64,000 bases of DNA. Source: Crambe crambe. Taxonomy: Eukaryota > Porifera > Demospongiae > Poecilosclerida > Crambeidae. The notes below the pieces were generated by a model. The model did no database searches. It saw only the letters and a program-made list of their open reading frames with translations, and was not told the origin of the DNA. Numbering within the stretch: the stretch's first letter is position 1; each line of letters begins with the position of its first letter. The translations under genes were made by a program, and so were the position numbers. Where the stretch lies: the NCBI GenBank assembly GCA_963924555.1, contig OZ004592.1:3472001-3536000 (forward strand). The letters are read 5' to 3'. Shown one piece after another: positions 50,795 to 61,800 of the stretch.

Positions 50795-53417
50795 ATGGGG
50801 AAAGTCAAGAAAAGTCAGAGTAGTACTAATCCAGGTTTGTCTGCACTCACAGTTGGTTAGTGGGTGATATACTTTATTTTGCAGATCGTGTTAAGACTGG
50901 GCTGCATCGTGCCAGAGATAAAGCTACTATCAAGCGATTGCAGATGTATACCAAAGGAAGTAAAGTCACAAGGCAAGTAAGAAGTCTTCGTTGATTCTGC
51001 AATGATGATGATAGTACATACACCTGTAGAAACAAAAGAGGGCAGGTGACTAAGCCAGCTGCATTCCAGTCTTCTGTTAAACCTGGTGAAGTGGCAAGAG
51101 TTGAGCCAAATAAAAAGTGGTTTGGTAAGCTATACTGGCTGGAGAGCTATTAATGTTGTGGTGATGTGGAGGATCAAGGAGGTGACCCCGAATATTATCT
51201 ACTGCAGGAAATACCCGAGTCATTAGCCAATCTGCTTTACAGACCTTTCAAGATGAGATGAATAATGTACTTAAAGATCCATATAAGGTATTCTGTCCTA
51301 CATAACTGGCCTCATTTTATAGTGGTGTGTGGTGGTGATAAAGTATTATATTAACCAAGTCCACAAGCCTTTTCCAAAAAAATTTAGGTGGTGATGCGTC
51401 AAACTGGCTTGCCGGTATCTCTTCTTCAAGAAACCTCCAAGGTATGTGATTGCTCAGTTTAATGTTGCAGTTAGTGCTTTCTCACAGAAATGTCTTCTTT
51501 TAGCATGCTCGGGTTCATTTATTGGACACTGAGGCTTTTAAGGATACTTTTGGACCAAAATCTCAGCGCAAAAAGCCACGCCTAATTGCTCCAGATATTG
51601 AAGTGAATAATAATATCGTCGTGTACGTGTGTGCAATTTGTGTATTCTCTCACTACTCTAGGGCTTGGCAAAATCTGTGGAAGAGTCTTCAGGTAAATAA
51701 TTTGTGTGATAGGTTTCCATTTTAGTTGTATTTGTTCTTACATAGGCAACCTCAATACAATGTGCATTTCTGTTGTTCTATTTTGTCTTTGGTTCGTAAT
51801 AAAGATAAAGCACTTCATGTACTGTAGGTGCTTATGAAATGGAAAAGGATCGAGATATTGTTCATGATGATCCAGACTACAAGTAAGTTTAGTTTTTGAT
51901 ACGTACTAGCTAAGAGGATAGAATAGTGGTTTCATCATGGGGATCAGAATTTCATGTGTGTCAAACATTTATTTTATAGAACAGAAATGAGAGAATGTGT
52001 ATTCAACAAAGGTCAATCAAAGAGAATATGGAACGAGTTGTACAAGGTGAGTAGGCAGCTGCCATCATCATTTGTGTAAGACACTGATTTTGTATCTACA
52101 TAGGTGATAGACTCTTCAGATGTCGTTATTCAAGTAAATTCTAGATGCAGCTTACTACTAATAAGGGAAATCTTAGTCGATATCTTTATTAGGTGCTAGA
52201 TGCCAGAGATCCCTTGGGTACTCGTTCCAGGCACATAGAAAAATACCTCAAGAGGGAGAAAGCTCACAAGCATCTCATACTGCTGTTGAATAAATGTGAT
52301 CTGGTTCCAACTTGGATTGTGGTAGGTGTTATCAGGCGGACCGCAACTGTCCCTGGAACTCAATTAAACGTGCAGTTTAATTTCCCCCCAATTAACGCAC
52401 ACCACAAGAAATGAAATTTTCTTAGTTTGTACCCCCTGCAAACTCTTAGCTCTACCGCAAAAGCTGAAGCTTGTTCATCCTTGCAAATAGTGGTAGCATA
52501 AAAAGAAAGCACAGTAGTAGCAAAAAAGCGATGTTCTAAAAACACAGCACCTACTGATCGCTTGCTACACTGCACAAAACTTCCAAAACCTAGTTTAGAG
52601 TGTAGCTGCCAAAAAGTGGCACTCTTCTGTTTTGGCGCACTAGCGGTTGAGTGAAGCTGTTTAGTTCCTAGAGCTTGTTTTGGTGGACATTCGGACAGCT
52701 TTCTGGTTTTATCTGACCAGGCAGCAATGTAGACTGCGTCATTTTCTATGAAGTGATTTCAAGGTATGTAAATAATCAACCATTACCAGTTTTTTTGTAC
52801 TAACACATCATTGTTGACAAAATAACCATTACCAGTTTTTAGTAGTAACATTAGTGTATAACATATAACATTTTTAGGTGGCACAGCCTGATATGCCCAC
52901 TTCCGGTGGGAAATTAAAAACATGAAAAATTGTACAGTTGCGGTCCGCCTGTTATAGCAATTGAAAGTACCTACATATACACTGCCGTCTCTGCCATATA
53001 ATACTGTTGATATAATTATTAGCATGCTATTTCCAGTACAGTCTGCTATAGTGTCACCTTGAAGACTGCAATAAGTTGGAGTTTCTCTTTTTATACCTTT
53101 TAGACGCAGTGGGTCACTATTCTCTCAGCAGAATACCCTACACTAGCGTTCCATGCAAGTCTCACAAATTCCTTTGGAAAAGGAGCCTTGATCAATCTCC
53201 TCAGGCAGTTTGCTAAGGCATGTTTAATATTTTTTTCAGGATAGAATAACTTATTTTTTGACAAGAAACTGCCAACATTTTTTCTTTGGTCCTCTTCAGG
53301 GCTAGAGTATTAGCTAATAACAAAACAACAACAACAACAACATGTTAAAATTAGAATTATCTGTTATTTTTTTCTGAATGCAGCTTCACAAAGATAAGAA
53401 GCAAATAAGGTATTGTG

Positions 53418-53488
<71 letters not shown>

Positions 53489-55751
53489 AAGTCCACACTT
53501 TTGTGTATTGATGCAGTGTTGGATTCATTGGCTATCCAAATACAGGAAAGAGCTCAATTATCAACACACTTCGCTCCAAGAAAGTTTGTAGTGTTGCTCC
53601 AATTGCAGGAGAAACAAAGGTGCTGAATGTTTTCTAACTGGCTTGTTTGATACAGACTGTGCTGTCCACTAGTAGGTATGGCAATACATAACCCTGATGC
53701 GTCATATATACCTCATTGACTGCCCTGGCGTGGTCTACCCTACTGGAGATTCTGATGCTGAAATTGTTCTGAAAGGAGTCGTAAGTGTAGATTGTCATGC
53801 ATGGGGATAACTTATAAATGGAATTGGAATCAAATCCAAAGGACGTTTGGTTCCTGAGTTATGTAGTAGGTTGAATGGCTTTAATGAATGTTACCCTTTT
53901 GGCTTTCCTATTTTTTGTGTGAAAGTCTTTCATTTTTTGAAGGTGCGAGTGGAAAATATCCAAGATCCTGCTGATCACATTCCAGCTGTTTTAGAAAGAG
54001 TGAAGCCAGAGTATATTTCAAAAACATATCACATTCAGTCATGGTCAGATCCTTCTGATTTTTTGGAGCAGCTGGCTAAAAAAATGGGTCGATTACTAAA
54101 GGTATACTGTATGTAAATTTTATTGAATATAGTCATTTTTCTTATCCTGACTTGTCTATAATAGGGAGGCGAGCCTGACCTTAATGCTGTTGCAAGAGTG
54201 ATATTGAATGATTTTCAGCGAGGAAAGCTGCCATATTTTGTGAAGCCTCCAGCAGTAAGTTTGCTATAGCTATTTTTAAATAAGGAAAGAACTTCATCTG
54301 AGACATTGCACAGTTGTAGTTATGATATATGTAATTAATTGTGTACCATGCTCAGTAACAGTTCAGTCGGTATCAACTTTTTAAGGAGACACTTTGCCTC
54401 ATGATAGTTTGTTTTAGCAACCTTAATTATTGTTTGTACTTTGAACTTATAATTGGTTGCTGAATGTGAAAATTCTCTGTGTAGGATGTAGTAGAGCAAG
54501 GTCCCTGTGGCAGTGAGGAGGACCATAATTCAATGGAGGTCAGCTACCACCAATATCTGAGAATACTATTGGTGAATGTGTAGTGTATATAGTTTGGTGG
54601 ACTAGGTGGCAATCAAGTGTTTCACTGCCAGTCATGCTTACCTACATGTATAGCTACAAATTATGACCTTAGGCTATAGTAAATTAGCTGTACAACTATA
54701 AATATTTTGCAGGTTTCGTTGCAATCTTGTGATGAGCAAAATTGTACTTCACAGACATCACTGGATTCACCACTCTCCAATGGGACAGCATTAAGTATGC
54801 AGTCTTCCACCAATGAAACTCTGAATGATCAAAGTAATGGGGAGGAAATTGATCTGCCATCTGCTTCTACTGTCAATAAAGACCACTGTTCTTTAGTCGA
54901 CCCATGCGAGCAATCAACTATCACTAAAAACCGTTGTTTATCACCTGCTTCAGCTGACCTGTGTGAAGAAGCAACTGTTGCTAAAGACACTCAAGCTGAC
55001 TTGTGTGAGGATTCTACTGTCAAAGACACTCAAGCTTACTTGTGTGAGGATTCTACTGTCATTCAAAACCACTGTTTGCCACCAGCTTCGGCTGAGGAAT
55101 CAACAGTCACTAAAGGCTATTTTTTGCCACCTGCCTCAGTCGAAGAATTGACTGTCACTAAGGAATCAGACCATTGTGTTTTGGCTGAAGAATCAACTGT
55201 CACAAGGGAGTCAGACCATTGCTTATCACCTGCTTCAGCTGACCCATGTGAAGAATCGACTGTCACTAAAGACACTCGAATTAACTTGTGTGAGGATTCT
55301 ACTGTTACTGAAGAGCACTGTTCATCAATTGTTGTGTGTGAGGAAGCAGCTGTTACTAGAGACTGTTGTTTATCGCCTGCTCCAGTTGATCACAGCTCAA
55401 ATTCCAATCCATGTTCTACTATGAGCTTACCAATTGATATAATCGTGGCACCACCCATTGGTACACTCTCCAAGAACAATAAGCACTCAGGATTTACTGC
55501 TGCTTCTAATAAATTATCATACATGGATAAAAAGAGTACTATGACACCACTGGTAATCGAGTTACCTAAAACTACTTCAAATTACCAAACCAAGCTCAAA
55601 CAAAAGAGACCTAAGGATGGAGGTGTTGTTCGACAGATCATAGACTATAAGCATGGTTCAAAATCAAAGGATAGAGGTAGCTATGTAGATTGTGCTGGCT
55701 TTAGTAAATCACTGTCATTTTTTCTATGCAGGTCAACAGAAGTATATATAA
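50795..55751 (+). CDS. GNL2: GNL2/NOG2 nucleolar GTPase of 60S ribosome assembly
   Basis: A circularly permuted GTPase needed for late nuclear maturation of the large ribosomal subunit. About 19 exons. The start is [15 protein letters not shown] at 50795. The NGP1NT region follows ([10 protein letters not shown]-like, [35 protein letters not shown]). G4 (NKCDLVPTW, 52193-52321 exon) precedes G1 (GYPNTGKSS, exon from about 53516), then G3 (IDCPGVVYP) and [40 protein letters not shown]. The order G4-G1-G3 is the family's hallmark. The second intron uses a GC-AG donor. The tail exon (from 54711 or 54714) encodes repeats of [16 protein letters not shown] in place of a plainly basic tail. The end is 55751 if a final 53-bp intron is spliced, or 55792 if not. 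Confidence 0.9.
52333..52951. mobile_element. Non-autonomous DNA element with perfect 18-bp terminal inverted repeats
   Basis: The ends are CAGGCGGACCGCAACTGT and its exact complement, flanked by TTAT on both sides. 619 bp with no transposase. It sits in the GNL2 intron just after the G4 exon. The 4-bp flank leaves the superfamily open. Confidence 0.8.
53424..53486. repeat. (CT)n microsatellite
   Basis: About 31 CT repeats in the short GNL2 intron before the G1 exon. Confidence 0.95.
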
Positions 55752-55848
55752 CTCAGCAGTTGGTTTATGACAATTTCAACTCCCCATATTGAACTAGTTG
55801 ATTATTGTACACACAGGTAGAAAGAAAAAAAATTGCATATAATTTATA

Positions 55849-56574
55849 TTACACAGTTAGAGAGATGGCAAGTAAGAGTTGTGCAGTGTAATAAGTTAAC
55901 ATGACAAGCACTCTTCCTTGTAGTATTCTAAAATTCCACAATACACCAGCTCCTATAAGCAGATCTGACACAAAAAAGAGGACTACTCCAGCCACAGAGC
56001 AGATTCCAGCAAGATTTCCCAACCCCAACCTTAGATGTAATAAAATACCACTCCACAATAACAAGGAGAGAAGGAAAAAGTAGAATAAGACAATAACCAA
56101 TATCAGCTTTGCTTGCAAAAGATTTCTTCCTTGCTTATAGATAAAAAATAGTGGTAGAACCAAATAGAAGGTGAAGATGCTAAGTCCAGATATCACTCCT
56201 CCAGGACCTATATCATGGAGGGATTTTGCCAGATCCAACATGTTGATGTAAATGCACACAGCCACTCCAAAACTGAATACACCTGCAGGAAGGACTTTGG
56301 GAAATACCAAACAGCCATCACCAATGGCAGAAAATGTTATTGCCCAGAGAAAGTGTTTGATAGTAAATAGTTTGTATTCGAGGTCATCTTCACCCTTCAT
56401 TTGAGCAGTCACTTGTACCAAAGTGATTAACATTTGAAGAAGTAGAGCAAGGATAGGAATGCACTTCAGCACACACTTGAAAAACTTAGTGCTACTTACT
56501 CCAAATACAAGGTAAAGGCAGCACAGGGTGTAGTAAAAAGGGACGAAGAGATTCCAATGCCAAGAAATCATCAT
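55849..56574 (-). CDS. TMEM86/YhhN-family lysoplasmalogenase, copy 1
   Basis: An intronless membrane protein of 241 residues. Members of the family hydrolyse the vinyl-ether bond of lysoplasmalogens in internal membranes. About eight hydrophobic segments are visible. Conserved acidic landmarks are AIGDGCLVFP, FFVSDLLIGAG and the C-terminal TYYTAQLLLAIS. I chose the ATG at 56574; the open frame extends upstream only by a GTG. It is tail to tail with GNL2 (about 60-100 bp). I do not assign the TMEM86A or B subtype. Confidence 0.8.
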   Translation of the reverse strand: MMISWHWNLFVPFYYTLCCLYLVFGVSSTKFFKCVLKCIPILALLLQMLITLVQVTAQMKGEDDLEYKLFTIKHFLWAITFSAIGDGCLVFPKVLPAGVFSFGVAVCIYINMLDLAKSLHDIGPGGVISGLSIFTFYLVLPLFFIYKQGRNLLQAKLILVIVLFYFFLLSLLLWSGILLHLRLGLGNLAGICSVAGVVLFFVSDLLIGAGVLWNFRILQGRVLVMLTYYTAQLLLAISLTV

Positions 56575-56594
56575 CGCCACACCGTTGGCAGGTA

Positions 56595-57800
56595 AGGTGG
56601 GGCTTTATTTGCCTAGGCGTGGATCAGGCGTGTGCGCATATGCGCATATGGCGGGAGGGGCTAGCTAAAGGCAGTTCACAGTTGATATGGCCTCCGACTG
56701 AATGAAGATAAACTAGAGCTTCAAGAGTTCTCCAGAAGTAGACCTCAGCCAAGTACTATGTCCATAGGTGAGAAGACCATTGCATCTGCGAGTTCTTCTA
56801 CCTGCCTGGGTGTAAAGTGGTCACACGACCTCTCTCCAACAGAGTCAATCCATAGATCACTAAGGCACGACAAGCCTTCTTCGTCCACCGAGCTAATGGG
56901 ATAGCTTATGGCGAGCAGAACCCGCTCTCGTCCAGTGAACTACTTGAGGTCTGTGTCTTACCTGTCTGTCTGTATGACTCAGAAAACTGGATTTTAACAG
57001 AGCCAATGATCTCATCGCTGGATCAGTTTCAAGGTGAACTCGGCAAGAAAATCCTAAACCTTCCAAAACATCACTCCAATCTCATCCTACTAGTTGCACT
57101 CCAGTGGCCTACTATGAGACTTCATATCCTTCACCGCAAGATTAATTTTCTCTGGTGTCTCCACCACCCCAAAAAGGTGTCCATCAGTGTGGAGGTATTC
57201 AACTGTCTGAGGGAGAAAGATTCTGAGCCACTAGCGATTCAGCAGTGCAAGTTCATGGAGCAGGTTTATAAGACCAATCTGACAGAAGTTATTTTGCAGC
57301 AAGAAGAGAATTTTGGAAATCATCTCACCCTGAGAGCAGTCAAAGACAAACTCCAGGCTGCTGATCATGACCACATTTGGTCCCTAGTGTCTTCACGTGA
57401 GAACCTTGCTGCTCTCTCCATGCCAGTGATATTAGTTGGATGAGACTATGGGACGAGGCCAGGGAGCAAGGTATTCGAGGTGCCAGGGCAATTGCCACAG
57501 TCCTTTGTGTTCACCATCCCAGTGTTCACAGACGATTTCGCCTGTCCTGTGTGTGGGCACAAGTACGGCAGGAGCAACTTTCCCGCAGATCACGTCACCA
57601 AGGTTCACCTTGGCTGCGAACTCAAGCACTTGCTGCACCTTCTCATAACCCCTTGCGAGGAAACTTTTGAAAAGGCACTATCACTCAGAGCAATATTGCA
57701 CATAACTCTTTAGCAAGTTATTGTATCATGTCACATCATGAGCCTGGTTATTTCACATTATTTTCTCTCTGTATGTAACCCTTGCGGGCTTTACAATGAA
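56595..57800 (+). mobile_element. Decayed 3' fragment of a LINE retrotransposon
   Basis: Translated pieces in shifting plus-strand frames match the reverse-transcriptase thumb and C-terminal region of LINEs: STCLGVKWSHDLSPTESI, then VLPVCLYDSENWILTEPMI, then a region ending in a C-x2-C-x11-H-x4-H finger (CPVCGHKY...HVTKVH). At least two frame changes or stops separate them, and the catalytic core and ORF1 are missing, as expected of a 5'-truncated copy. The coding part starts at about 56690, and the tail near 57780-57800 reads CCCTTGCGGGCTTTACAATG. The clade is not determined. It separates the two TMEM86 copies. Confidence 0.7.
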
Positions 57801-57817
57801 ATTTTTAGCTGAAAATA

Positions 57818-58543
57818 TTAATATTTATTGAGTACAGACAAAAATATAAGGATCTGTGCAACATAGTATGTAGAAATAATTAAGTATGATCCAAATGGAA
57901 CCGAATTTCTCCAGCGATTCACAGAAAGAAGAATGTCGGATATATAGAATAAACCTGCTCCAACTGCACTTTGTAAAGTAGAAAGTATAGGGTTTTGTAG
58001 TTGTGTCACAATAGCACACCATAACATGACGGATAGCACCAAACAGTACAGTGCTGCTGGTAGAACTAGGATGCGACTAAGTTTAGGAAGAATGTAAAAA
58101 AATACGAGTAAAGAAACCAGACCTACACCTGCTGCAACGAAGAGCTCATTATTTGCCGGCATATAGAACAGCAGCATGTGGCCTCCAAATAGTGCGGTAT
58201 AAATCAATTGGGTACACATAAATGAAAAAATTCCAAACATGAAGAATGAATCAAAAACCAGATAGAAATCACCAAGAACTGAAAATATGAGCCCAAAAAC
58301 AATGCGCTCCAAGTCCTGTGGATCGCCTCTTCCTTGCATAGGACCAAACTGCAATCGTGTAATTGTATAAAAGATAAAAGCTAGGAGGAATAGTACAGGT
58401 GCACATTTCAATATCGCCTTCAATAATTTGTTAGTCGAATGTATGGCAAAAGTCATGTAGGTGAAGCAGAGTGTTACGTATGCTCCGAGGATCATGTATT
58501 CAAAAGATGGGGTGGGAAAGAACGTGTCTCGAATGACTCCCAT
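57818..58543 (-). CDS. TMEM86/YhhN-family lysoplasmalogenase, copy 2
   Basis: An intronless, 241-residue paralogue of the neighbouring copy in the same orientation. Shared landmarks: STNKLLKAILKCAPVL, FSVLGDFYLVF, GAGLFYISDILLS and STYYVAQILIFLS. The copies are clearly diverged, so the duplication is old and predates the LINE insertion between them. The start ATG at 58543 faces HBS1L. Confidence 0.82.
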   Translation of the reverse strand: MGVIRDTFFPTPSFEYMILGAYVTLCFTYMTFAIHSTNKLLKAILKCAPVLFLLAFIFYTITRLQFGPMQGRGDPQDLERIVFGLIFSVLGDFYLVFDSFFMFGIFSFMCTQLIYTALFGGHMLLFYMPANNELFVAAGVGLVSLLVFFYILPKLSRILVLPAALYCLVLSVMLWCAIVTQLQNPILSTLQSAVGAGLFYISDILLSVNRWRNSVPFGSYLIISTYYVAQILIFLSVLNKY

Positions 58544-58816
58544 AATGTCCTACATAATTAAAGATTACAATGGTGAGGTGAGACCTATTAAGGAAGACAC
58601 ATCATTGATGCCTCAGGCAGCCCATTTAGAGCCAACACCTCTCCTCTCCCTCCAACATCCATCATCTAGTTAGCTATATCCTACTAGAATTTAAACTTAC
58701 CAAAGCTTGGTAGATACTGTCTCTACGCCTAGTCTCCCGGGACTACACTACGCCCACGCTGATCATAAGGTGTGCTTTAAATAAAATCTTTACCTTTGTC
58801 AAAGTTAAAAGAGCTG
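58544..58816. promoter_or_regulatory. Divergent promoter gap between TMEM86 copy 2 and HBS1L
   Basis: 273 bp between opposed start codons. No TATA box is apparent. Shared promoter activity is inferred from the spacing. Confidence 0.45.
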
Positions 58817-61800
58817 ATGTCTAGGCACAGAAACGTGAGAAAGTTGGACTATTCTGAAGGTTAGTGTTTTGTTTTGTTTTTAAATCTAATTATAGCTGCC
58901 GTGTCACAGAACGTAGTTTTGATGATGTGTATGGCCGTTCTTTGGACGATGAAGTAGCCATATCTCCAAGTACAGAAGGTATACTATTAAAGAGTGATGA
59001 CAATTATTATGCTGTTAATTTTATATTACTTAGCTCAGTTTATGTATCGTCGAGAATCCAGGGAAAATCCTTCCTTGGACTCCTACATAGATGCAAGAGA
59101 AGAGTCTCTTAATCCACCCAAACAGGAATCAAGACTAAAAACATCACCAAGCCCCTTGGCAACCACTAGCTCCACTGCTGCTATTCCAAAGAATGTTCTT
59201 GGTAAGCAGTATTGAATGTGCATGGGAATTGTGAGCTAGCTGGCAGTGTCTGTACTACAGAGTCCACATTCCAGTGCCTGCACGTAAAAATACTGCACAC
59301 AAGCATGCAGGTAGACAGTAGCAGCATAAAGTTCGTCATGAGCAACACTGTTGTAGACTAATCACTAAGCAGCTAACTATTCATATTTATGCTGTTGCTC
59401 TACACCAGTCCACAGATGCAGATAGCTTACCACCTTGTAGTCTCATGCAGCCTAGAGCATTTCATATAGAGGTCAGCAGCACAGAATGTGCATTATATGG
59501 AGTATAGGTGGTATAGTACGGAGCTAGAAATCTTGTCCTTCTTTCTGGAATAAAGCCTTTTTCCAAAAATCAATTTAACACTGGAGAGGATCATGTAGAC
59601 ATCATTAAAGCTGAAATTGAAGTGTTCTAATTAATATTGGTGGATGTAACAGATACACAGATACACACACACAGACTGAGTACTGTAACCCTCGCACATG
59701 CACTGAGGGTTAATGAAAGAGCAAACCTCATTAGCATAAATTAGATCAGAGATGCTTATCTAGACATGGTGGAAGCACATATAATTCTCTGTCCTCATTG
59801 GAAGTGTGGGACTTCACACACATCATTCTGAGACCATAATATGTGTTACTTGTTCTTATGTGACTCAGAAAGTGGTAAAGGGTTGGTTGGGAAATCAGAA
59901 AGAGTATGCGTACTATTGTAATAGTGACCCCTATCCTGGGGCTATAATGCTTATTTTCAGGATGAAGAAGGTTCATATCATATCTTATTGTGTTACACAG
60001 GTCCACCCCCTGGTTTCTCTCCACTTCCATCAACCAGTGCTCAGAATCCTAAAAGCAGTGTATATGCCAAAGGTATAATTAATTAAGTGCTGGTGGTGTC
60101 CAAAACACCACCTCTTTTAAGTTATACATATATGTTATTTCATAGTTGTTGTTTTTTTTTTCTTTTTCCTTTCCATCTCCACACACATTATCCTTCATTC
60201 ATGACCATTGGTAAGGTAAGATTCTAAAAATAGAAGTAGTGTAATTCCATCTTCTAATTTGTCCCAATTTATTGCATGTGATAGTGGTGGTAAAACTATT
60301 GTGCAGTCACCTAGTTTATCACCCAGTAAAACTGGCATGCAGTCACTTGCTCTATCGGAGCTCATTGGAATTGATAGTGGAAATAGAAGTAGTGTGCAAT
60401 CACCTAGTCTATTAGACTTGATTACAAATAGCAGTGGCAGTGGAGATAGTATGCAGTCTCCAGAGCTTATTGTAAGTGATAGTGGCAGTAAGGCCAGTAT
60501 GCAGTCGCCTACTTTATCAAAGCTCATTGTGAGTAACAGTGGAAATAAAGCCAGTGTGCAGTCACCTACTTTATTAGAGCTCATTGCAGGTGATAATGGC
60601 AGTGGAGCCAGTCTACAGTCACCTATTCGATCAGAGTTCATTGCAAGTGGTAGTAGCAGTGAAGCATCACCTTCTCTATCAGAACTCATTGCAAATAGCA
60701 GTAAAGCCAGTACTCGAACAGAGTTCGTTGCAAGTGGTAGTGGCAGTGAAGCATCACCTTCTCTATCAGAGCTCATTGTCAATAGTGGTAAAGCCACTAC
60801 TCGAACAGAGCATGTTGCAAGTGGTAGTGGCAGTAAAACATCACCTTCTCTATCAGAACTCACGGTAAATCGCAGTAAAGCCAGTACTCGACCAGAGCAT
60901 GTTGCAGGTGGCAGTAAAGTGTCACCTTCTCTATCAGAGCTCGTTGCAAATAGCAGTAAAGTCAGTACTAGACCAGAGCACGTTGCAGGTGGTAGTGGCA
61001 GTGAAGTGTCACCTTCTCTATCAGAGCTCATTGCAAATAGCAGAAAAGCCAGTGTACAAAGTGGTAGTAAAACCAGTGTACAGTCACCTACTCGACCAGA
61101 GCTCGTAAGTAGTAGTGGCAGTAAAGTGTCACCTTCTCTATCAGAGCTCATTGCAAGTGGTAATAGCAGTAAAGCCAGTGCTACTTGTGGAAGTGGTAAG
61201 GTGTCACCTTCTCTATCAGAGCTCATTGCAAGTGGTAATAGCAGTAAAAACAGTGTACAGTCACCTACTTGTGCAAGTGACAGTAGCAGTAAGGCATCAC
61301 CTTCTCTATCAGAGCTCATTGCAAGTGGTGATAGGAGTAAAGCCAGTGTACAGTCACCTACTTGTGCAAGTGGTAAAGCATTGCCTTCTCTATCAGAGCT
61401 CATTGCAAGTGGTAATAGCAGTAAAGCCAGTCTACAGTCACCTACTTGTGCAAGTGACAGTAGCAGTAAGGCATCATCTTCTCTATCAAAGCTCATTGCA
61501 AGTGGCAGTGGCAATAGAGCTGGTGTGCAACCACCTGATATGCCACGGAAGCCAAATGAAAGGTCATTTCATCATGACTCAGTTTCATATAAAAAACCAG
61601 TGAAGGAACACTCCAGCCCTTCTTTAAGTGACCTGATAAACCAGCAAGATTCTAGAATGTCTCTTGAACTACCACACATGAATTGTACTTTAACTGAACC
61701 ATCCAAAGGAAGTAAACATTCTGCCCAATTAAGGTGGACTGCTAAAGCTCCTGAAACATATCCACCTAGTACCTTATCACTAGCCGATCTTGCCAAACTT

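Noticed and set aside
60195-61514. A 439-codon open frame on the minus strand
   Set aside because: It is the antisense shadow of the in-frame tandem repeats of the HBS1L alternative exon. Its repetitive Leu/Pro/Ser composition mirrors the plus-strand repeat.
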